NCBI GenBank assembly: GCA_021234155.1
Contig: JAJEKV010000020.1
Location: 5,872,563 to 5,936,562, forward strand
Length of the DNA: 64,000 nt
From: Isoetes taiwanensis
Taxonomy: Eukaryota; Streptophyta; Lycopodiopsida; Isoetales; Isoetaceae
Reading direction: 5' to 3'
The notes below the pieces were generated by a model that saw nothing but the letters and a program-made list of their open reading frames with translations, searched no databases and had not been told where the DNA came from. Position 1 is the stretch's first letter. Each line of letters starts with the position of its first letter. Made by a program: the position numbers and the translations under genes. Positions 57,347 to 64,000 of this stretch are shown one piece after another.

Positions 57347-57786
57347 GGGAAAATTCCAAATATACCACTCAATTTTACAAATATTCCAAAAATACCCCTA
57401 GAAATAGGGTGTTTAGCTCAAATGGCAATAACTGTTTTGTGATCAATCAACTAAAAAAGTGTCCTTCATAAATCTTATAGATATGAGTGAGCGATATCCA
57501 ATAGCAGTAGAATCGTCAAAAACGGAGTTCGAATCTTCAAGTTATGGTGTTTTAAGTAAGTGCTATAAAAAATGACGTAAATGAGCATAACTTGTGAATT
57601 TCAACTCCGATTTCTATGAATTTGACGTCGTTCGGAAGAGCTTCTCCTGATCTATAATGTTTGTGAAGACAACTTTTGCATTTGAGGAGCAACAAAAACT
57701 CTATTACCTTTTTTCCAAAACTGCTCTTCATTTGGAGGGTATTTTTGGAATTTTCACAAACTTGAGGGTATATTTGGAATTTTCCC
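57347..57786. mobile_element. MITE with terminal inverted repeats of about 55 bp
   Basis: Left end GGGAAAATTCCAAATATACC, right end its reverse complement. The similarity extends about 55 bp (…ATTCCAAAAATACCC) with few mismatches. The flanks are runs of 9-10 T on both sides, compatible with a Mutator-like 9-10-bp duplication but not provable because of low complexity. The 330-bp interior has no ORF. It lies 160 bp after the protease stop codon and could affect its 3' UTR. Confidence 0.8.
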
Positions 57787-57870
57787 TTTTTTTTTTAATC
57801 GAAAGATATTTTCATTTGAAACAAATTTGTCGGTACACTTCTATGTGATATAATGCATCCATATATTAAT

Positions 57871-57976
57871 AACGATGACGTGGAGTTAATCATATAGCAT
57901 AATTATAAAGCTTCTACATCACAAACGATGACGTGGAGTTAATCATATAGCATAATTATAAAGCTTCTACATCACA
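57871..57976. repeat. 53-bp tandem duplication
   Basis: AACGATGACGTGGAGTTAAT ... CTTCTACATCACAA occurs at 57871-57923 and again at 57924-57976 without visible differences. It abuts the 3' end of the antisense LINE fragment. Confidence 0.9.
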
Positions 57977-58440
57977 AACGACTGAAGAAATTGTTTCAAA
58001 TTGTTGGCTCAACCTTTGATTAGTCATAGCACAAACCTGCTTATTGAGTTTAGATCTAAGAATCCTGGAAGAATATCTAAAGTTCTGAAAGAATACAAGT
58101 TCTTTGTGCCTCTTCCAAAGAATCCATAGAAGCCATCCCTTACACAAATGCATGGCAGTCTTCTTTACTGCAGACCAAGCTGTAGGATATATTCCTAGCA
58201 CAATATAAGCGACTAGAGAGGAGATCTCAAATACTTCTTTCACTCGATCCCAGGTTGCTTGAGTATCAATGCATTCCATCAAGCAATGCTCGATCGTCTC
58301 ATCTGCTCGATCACACATGGCAGGACTGACTTGTAGCTGAAATTTATTGACCAAATAGTTAGTCCTTGGTGCTCTATGAGTAATTTGCCAAGCGAGAACC
58401 TGCACTTTTGGAGGGAGCTAATTCTTCCTTACAACAATTT
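57977..58440 (-). pseudogene. LINE fragment: post-RT zinc-binding domain
   Basis: The minus-strand frame 58405-57956 reads VLAWQITHRAPRTNYLVNKF, then C-DRADETIEHCLMEC and GWLLWILWKRHKELVFF. These are the same blocks as LINE-A (WWQVIHRC, DETIEHCF, WIIWSVWKRRNLF) but clearly diverged, so it is a related family. No poly(A) tail is evident. Upstream sequence to about 58440 continues in another frame. Confidence 0.8.
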
Positions 58441-58504
58441 TAATCGGTGTTATATGGTAAATAAGATGCTCAATCTAGACTCAATTAGGTATACAAGAAA
58501 TTTA

Positions 58505-58528
58505 TCGCGGCGGCCAAGGCCGCCGCGA
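58505..58528. repeat. GC-rich perfect hairpin
   Basis: TCGCGGCGGCC-AA-GGCCGCCGCGA: 11-bp arms and a 2-base loop in an otherwise AT-rich area. A second, weaker inverted repeat, CTTCG-TGTCAGT-CGAAG, lies beside it at about 58545-58561. Confidence 0.95.
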
Positions 58529-58563
58529 ACATTTCTCTTTACCGACTTCGTGTCAGTCGAAGC

Positions 58564-59055
58564 TCAAGTAATACGAAGGGCTTTAAAAAAAAAAAAAAAG
58601 GATTTTTCTGAAAGTAAAGGAACTGGTTCACTTGCTCTGCTAGGTGAAATGGGGTCATGATGGTTGATGCTCTTGCTGTGGCCCCTCCCCATGCAAAGCT
58701 TACTCCATAGGCGCCCTTGAAAATGACCAAAATAGGTCTGTCCACGGTGGTAATTTTCATAAGAAGGATCTTTCGCAAAAGTGCCATAATCATTCCCTGA
58801 CCGACTGAATACTTTGAAAGGCATATAGGAGCAAAACTGTGCTGGAAGGGGACATGAGTCTCTAACTGTGCTGGAAGGGGAAAAAATCACTGTAAATATG
58901 AGGAGGAAACTTCATTGAATTCGGGCATCATAAGAGGAGGAAACTTCATTGAATTCGGGCATCATACCTGGCAGTTGATGATTGTAGAGGTACGTGGAGA
59001 AAGACAGTGTAACGAGAACTATGAACGCAGTGGCGAAGATGATGGCAGACACCAT
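58564..59055 (-). CDS. Possible two-exon gene for a small secreted protein (orphan)
   Basis: Exon 1 (59055-58968) encodes MVSAIIFATAFIVLVTLSFS and a few more residues, a good signal peptide, and ends at CCAG|GTATGA. Exon 2 starts after an acceptor at 58890 or at 58842; both keep the same frame (AQFCSYMPFKVFSRSGNDYG..., FQGRLWSKLCMGRGHSKS) and stop at 58564. A TATA-like CTTTATAATT lies about 35-45 bp before the ATG. Against: no family recognised, and the last 12 residues translate a T-rich run (SFFFFFK). A tandem duplication fills the putative intron. I give it low to moderate confidence. Confidence 0.35.
58900..58967. repeat. 34-bp perfect tandem duplication
   Basis: GAGGAGGAAACTTCATTGAA ... 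CATCATA at 58900-58933 and 58934-58967. A shorter word, CTGTGCTGGAAGGGG, is also doubled just to the left (58837-58851 and 58866-58880). Confidence 0.9.
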
Positions 59056-62000
59056 GGTTAAGACTTAGGAACATGGGGGTATGAAGGAGAATTATAAAGG
59101 CCACATCAGGGGTCAATAATACAATGCAATACACTAATGGCCACATGCAAAGAGGTTAAAAATATCCAAGTAAATAAATATCAACACAAAGAAAGAACTG
59201 ACTAGGCGCATTGTAATTGGGAACAAAAAAGGAAGAAAAACGATACACATGCTCATTACGTCCTTTGAAAAAAGGAAAAAGAAGATAAAAAAGGAAATCC
59301 TTCCTCCCCTTTCGAAATAATCCCTTTGTTTTCACTTCGATCGACCAACCGCTGCAGCACGATTTGGGCCCATGACCTTCCGTTTCTTTCAATCCTTCAA
59401 ATGCCCACTTGATTCAGCCATTTGATCCTGTTTTTTAACCCCTCCACTCATGATCTTTTTAAATGCTTAATCGCCATCGACTTTAGCTTAGCAATAACTT
59501 TTACATCTAGCCGGATTTTTTTAAGAGGAATCGCCCATTAGGCGAATAGATAGCGTAAAATCTGTCATGCCGTCGCCAAGTCCATATCCATCCTTTGGGA
59601 AATTGCATTATTTGTGGTTTTGCGTCTATAAGATTTACGTCTTTAATGGGACTCTCGTCTCCTCCTATGTCTTATCTTTGGGATAAATTCCCTTCGCTAT
59701 ATGTTGCAGATCATTGGGAGAGCCGTGCTTTTTCTTTGTGGCTATGGGGTTTTTTTGTGAGTATTTCGGGTCTAAGCCACCAAGTAGCTTATGGGTGCCC
59801 ACCATATTTGGGTTTTTGGAGCCGTGATATGGGGCGGTTTGTTTTGCGAGCAAGAAGTAACGGGTGGCTTAAGGAAGAGCGTGTTTTTTAGTGAACAAAT
59901 CAAAGGGGCCGAGAAGAAAAAAACAGGGTTTCTTGCCCGCCTCTTCTTCTTGCTTCAAAATCCGACCTGCTCACATTGTTTTGCTTCAAAATCCGACCCG
60001 CCCACCTTGTTTTGCTTAAATCCCACTCTATTGGGTTGCTCCATAAATGCGGATTGAAATTTGAATGCCAGCCATGGTTTCGAAGTTCAGTTTGATGGGT
60101 ATTAGAAGGATGGTTCCAATTTGAATGCCTCGGTAGAGCGCCATGAAGTTTCTTCTCGTTATTCTTTCCGCTCTGCTGGCGCTTGGTTGAAATCCTAATC
60201 CAGAATAGAATCCGACGATCCGAGTGAGATCCTGGTCGTTTTGCCAATGCAATGGCTCATCCCTGTGCAGATCATTCCAACATGGTTTTCTACCACAACC
60301 CGCCTCCAAATTTAGGTCGGTGAGCGGCCGCCTTAGCTCGCGCAAACCGGTTTCTTGAATGCCAGCAGCTATGGCAGTGGTACCTACGGCAGAGATCTCT
60401 TCGTTCATTTACCCACAAACGTGGCTCCCCAACTTTCATTTAGATTGCGGCGGAGAACACGGAAAAAAAAAAAAAAGAAAAAAGAAAAATTTGAAACTCA
60501 ATTACATATGTTTAGATTATATCTAGACAATGGCCATAATGGTTTCAATATTCCCAAAATTGGTCAAATGACTAATGTGTCCTATAAAGTGATAATAATG
60601 ACATGAAAGGAAATTCCTCCCATAGAACTTACCACCTCTTTTACACTGAGCTAGCCTTAAACATTGTAGCCTACCATATCATTTCGAGGATAGTTTGTGC
60701 TTGGCTTGAATGTAATTCACGATACACTCATGCTACATTTTCGCCAAGCACTAAGGTCCAGATTCCACATATGGCAGTAGTGTTAGCGGACTTGGCATCA
60801 AATGGCACCGTAAGTGCTAATGATATCGTTGATTGTGATTTGACGCTGCTTGGCACTTCGATTTTTGTTTGAATCACTGATGTGGCGCCCTACTTATGTC
60901 TTCCGAGCATAGCAGACAGGGCATCACGGGCATCCTTTCATCTACTAGGATCTACTACGTTGAAACAAGATTTCAACTTTGCTAGGCATCCCTTCATCTA
61001 CTACAATCTATTGTTTGCTTAATTTGAATTTCTTAGCAGGATTTCAACTTCGCTACAAAATGGATAGTGAACATCATTACAGAATGGATGGAGAACTTAC
61101 TTAATATCTTAAAGAAGACTCTAAGTTTTTATTTTCACTACAGAATAAGATCTTTTATTTGTCTCTGTTGTTCATATATATAGATTCTGAACTTTCTTTT
61201 CAATTCTAATTTGGTTTTTGAATATCGGGCTTTTGACATACTTCAGAGGCCATTTTTGACCTGGGAACTCGTTTTTGTACTTTGAAAAAATGAGATGGGA
61301 ATTCCTACCTTATGACATCTTCAATCAATCAATCCAGTTGGATTTCTACACTTGAAGAGGCAGCTATAACTACTACGCCAGATTGAATTTGGATTGAAGC
61401 AAAGCTTTAATACTTGCACATAACTACACCAACTAGACCACACTGAACTGTAAATGGAGCAAAGACATTTTGCACGACAGAACCATGCCAGACTGAATTT
61501 CAATTGTTTTTTATACAAGTACATGACATGAATAATAGTTAAGTTACAACTTAGTTAGAGGCTTTAATGCGAAGGACCAAAGACCAAAATGAGCCCTTAC
61601 AAAGTTTTTCTGTTACAAAGACAAATCATTTGCTGGTTTGCCACAGTAGCAGCTAGTGTTAAAAAGGAAACAACAATCTTTGTACTCACCCAAGGCATGC
61701 ATAGTTCAAACTGATGTGCTTGAGGCAATAATGGAAAACTCAGATATGATTATTTAATATCCCTTGCCCAATCTGTTACAACTTGAAAGGTGTACATCTG
61801 AGAAAAAATGAATGATCTTACCAGACATCACTATCACATCCTGATATAAAATGAAGGTCTAGCAATAACAAGAGACTTGCAAGTTATAATTTATATCATT
61901 GTCCTTGATTTCATTTTGCCTTCTAAGATGCAATATCAAAACAGTGTTGATCTGCATTATCGTACAAAGCAAGGATAGACAAAAAGGTGTTGAACTGCAA

Positions 62001-63035
62001 TTATCCTCAAACTTTGTGCCGCGCAGTTAGAGTAAAGGTGACTTAAAGTTGTTGATTCTTGTCCTTGTATACCATCTGTTGATCATACTCATCCCACTAG
62101 CCTTCTATATCTACAATCATATGGTACACCTTGCACTTATTATGGGAAAAAAAGCTACATATACATTAATAAAGAACAGAATGGCACTTTTATCAACTGT
62201 AATAATTTAAATACGAATATTTCTTGAAAGTGTAGCCTTTTATGGTTTGGACAGACCCGATGTATGTAGAAACTACTGCAATCCTATTATCTTCTTAATG
62301 GGAAAAAAAGCTACATATACATTAATAAAGAATAGAATGGCACTTTTATCAACTGTAACAATTTAAATACGAATATTTCTTGAAAGTGTGGCCTTCTATG
62401 GTTTGGACAGACCACGATGTGTGTAGAAACTACTGCAATCCTATTATCTTCTTAACACTACTAGCACATTAAAAACGCCAAGCTAACTATGCATGCATGC
62501 CTAACAGCCCCTTGGACACTAGATTCACATATTTTTAACCAAAAATCTCACTCCAATCCGACACCACAAGCGGGATTTGCAAGACCTTGCATCATTAGAA
62601 AATACTAGACAATATTCCCCTAAAAAACTCTGCCCTATATCCATCTAAATGAGCACCGGCATGCAACACAAGACTAAGCAATAAACATGTTCAAATCACT
62701 GAGGCTGAGCACTCTAGCAGTTCAACCAAACAAGCAACATTTCCTCATGTCTAGATACAAGCAGTTAAACCAAAAAGCAGCATTATATCGTCATGCCTAG
62801 AACTGTACTAGTATTCCAAAAATATATCAACATCCCTGATATAATCCATTTCTACATCTTAACCATTCTTACACCTTTCTTTAAAGATATTTCCATATAC
62901 GAACATTAATTCATAGTGCAAAATGAAGTATGACAGTAAACTGAACAAATTTCATTTACCAACCTGATTTATTGTCGCCTACAATTTCTGTATTTGCTCC
63001 CTTGATGCACTACTCTTTGAATGGAAGGTATTATT
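59056..63035. other. Long intergenic stretch, no confident gene
   Basis: A minus-strand frame at 60028-60408 (GLRELRRPLTDLNLEAGCGR, QDLTRIVGFYSGLGFQ) is the most protein-like piece but I recognise no family and see no partner exons. A plus frame at 59595-59891 looks accidental. 62142-62455 is a tandem duplication. The last ~60 bases before 63036 would be the 3' UTR of the minus-strand exon at 63036-63258. Confidence 0.4.
62142..62455. repeat. 156-bp tandem duplication
   Basis: ATGGGAAAAAAAGCTACATA starts at 62142 and 62298. The copies are almost identical (for example AGAACAGAATGG against AGAATAGAATGG), so the duplication is recent. Non-coding. Confidence 0.9.
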
Positions 63036-63258
63036 TTAATTTTCCTCTTCACTATCATTAATTTGGTCACCAAATTGTCGCTGAACTAAGTCTTGCGTAC
63101 ACTTCTGATATAAAGCAGTTGCCAGACTATTTCGTCGAGCACTACTGCTGCAGATATAGCAACTGCAATCCTTGGTGCCTTTGCTATAATAGATTTCACT
63201 GGTTCAGGATCTTCCTCAAGTGCTCTCGCTAGTGCTTCCATGGGGTTCAAGTTTACAC
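63036..63258 (-). pseudogene. Last exon of an unidentified gene, with a frame break
   Basis: After a possible acceptor (GGTGGCAG, 63259-63266) the minus strand reads VNLNPMEALARALEEDPEPV, then KSIIAKAPRIAVAIS. Near 63155-63165 the better frame changes by one base and continues SSARRNSLATALYQKCTQDL, then VQRQFGDQIND and an acidic end to TAA at 63036-63038. Both halves look like real protein sequence. Upstream exons would lie beyond the foldback copy C, possibly outside the window. The break may be a real mutation, an unnoticed mini-intron (TCTGCAG at the break) or a sequence error. Confidence 0.4.
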
Positions 63259-63285
63259 CTGCCACCCTATGCAAACCATATGAGG

Positions 63286-63681
63286 TAGCCCTCATATTCA
63301 CACGAGGGGTTACTCCGGGCATCGAGAACTGTCGGATGGGCATATTTGCCCTTTATTCCTTGATTTGGACCGTACATAGCGATCCTCGTTTGTGGGGTAT
63401 GCATGTACAAGTTTTTGTATACTGTATATTGAGATTTGCAAAATACTATAAGGTTTGAGAGAATGTACTTAATGGTGTTAATTTTGTACATATATTGTTA
63501 ATATATTTTTTAGGCTCTCACTGCCCTACGTAACCCCCCGTGTGAATATGCACCCAAACCAAAGGGGGTTTAAGGGGGATTTTAATTTAAATGTGTTAAA
63601 TGCAATGGTTTGTGTTAATAATGTTAATGGTAGTTATGTGTTAATTGTTATATTAAAAAAAATTTTGGGCCCTTCGGGCCC
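63286..63681. mobile_element. Foldback element, copy C (left arm shortened)
   Basis: Shares the centre with copies A and B (TTACTCCGGGCATCGAGAAC, TTGTGGGGTATGCATGTAC). It has a complete right arm (GTGTGAATATGCACCCAAAC, AAAGGGGGTTTAAGGGGGAT) and the intact right terminus AATTTTGGGCCCTTCGGGCC ending at 63681. The outer left arm is missing before about 63286. It sits directly upstream of the exon at 63036-63258, probably in its intron. Confidence 0.8.
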
Positions 63682-64000
63682 TAACTAAAGCAAACATAGG
63701 TAAACTTTATGGGTCTAAATATTAATTACTAAAAAGCATAATAACATCAAGATAAATTATTTCCATTGCAAACAACTATGAGTACATTTTGTAATCTCAA
63801 TTCCCTGCATTGCATACAAGAGCCGTCTAAATATATGCAAACACGCTGTTATAAAATGGGCAAAAACAACAATAACATCATAAAGTTTACGACACATTGT
63901 TATGCATATGCTAGTGCATATATATCAATGCAAGCCTGGCAAGCATTCATAAGCATATGGCATATGTAAAATAAATTTAATTCCACAAATAGGGAGCATC
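63682..64000. other. Non-coding end of the window
   Basis: AT-rich sequence; I see no gene or repeat. Confidence 0.4.

Noticed and set aside
58488-58530. Helitron 3' end
   Set aside because: The hairpin to CTRR distance (17 nt) is longer than usual, and no matching 5' TC end or helicase was seen. Kept only as a low-interest note.
59595-59891. 98-codon plus frame as an organelle-derived gene
   Set aside because: Checked for plastid or mitochondrial gene similarity from memory; none recognised, and no splice or promoter context.

Overview
The window is nuclear DNA of a land plant. Three host genes have plant-type introns and products whose closest families are plant ones: a CYP23-type cyclophilin, a UBC8/UBC10-type ubiquitin E2 and a plant-type membrane-anchored pepsin-like protease. 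A fourth is a plastid-type CGFS glutaredoxin. Low gene density, large nested retroelements and many small MITE-like repeats suggest a big repeat-rich genome. I lean towards a fern or another non-seed plant, but this is a weak inference and I cannot name the species.

Layout. 1-2.2 kb: two fragments of a poly(A)-tailed LINE (LINE-A). The first is split by a hAT-like MITE; the second is bounded by a 12-bp target duplication. 2.3-8.9 kb: microsatellites, tandem repeats, two copies of a foldback element and a CGFS glutaredoxin (about 5.27-6.03 kb) with an unresolved start. 8.95-11.1 kb: a complete eight-exon CYP23-like cyclophilin. 11.1-16 kb: no intact gene, one short gypsy remnant. 16-18.9 kb: fragments of a second LINE family (LINE-B) whose 3' tails are microsatellites.

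19.2-47.1 kb is one nested structure. A LINE-B copy of about 5.3 kb (ORF1, endonuclease, reverse transcriptase, pentanucleotide tail) is cut twice by Ty3/gypsy LTR retrotransposons. Gypsy-1 (20924-30405, minus strand, target duplication GCTGC) has LTRs that look only about 1-2 percent diverged and a nearly intact pol. Gypsy-2 (30727-43832, plus strand, target duplication AGGAT) is 13.1 kb, more decayed, and carries about 4.5 kb of unexplained ORF-like modules between its primer site and gag. Removing both elements with one copy of each duplication rejoins the LINE reading frame.

48.6-50.2 kb: a complete four-exon ubiquitin-conjugating enzyme. 54.85-57.18 kb: a complete ten-exon aspartic protease with a hydrophobic C-terminal tail. 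57.3-59.1 kb: a long-TIR MITE, an antisense LINE fragment and a possible two-exon orphan gene for a small secreted protein. 63.0-63.7 kb: the frameshifted last exon of an unidentified minus-strand gene next to a third foldback copy.

The host genes are unrelated housekeeping or secretory functions and form no operon or pathway. The unifying theme is transposon layering. The most distinctive signal is a conserved LINE-B 3' end that sits next to microsatellites of several different repeat units at six places.
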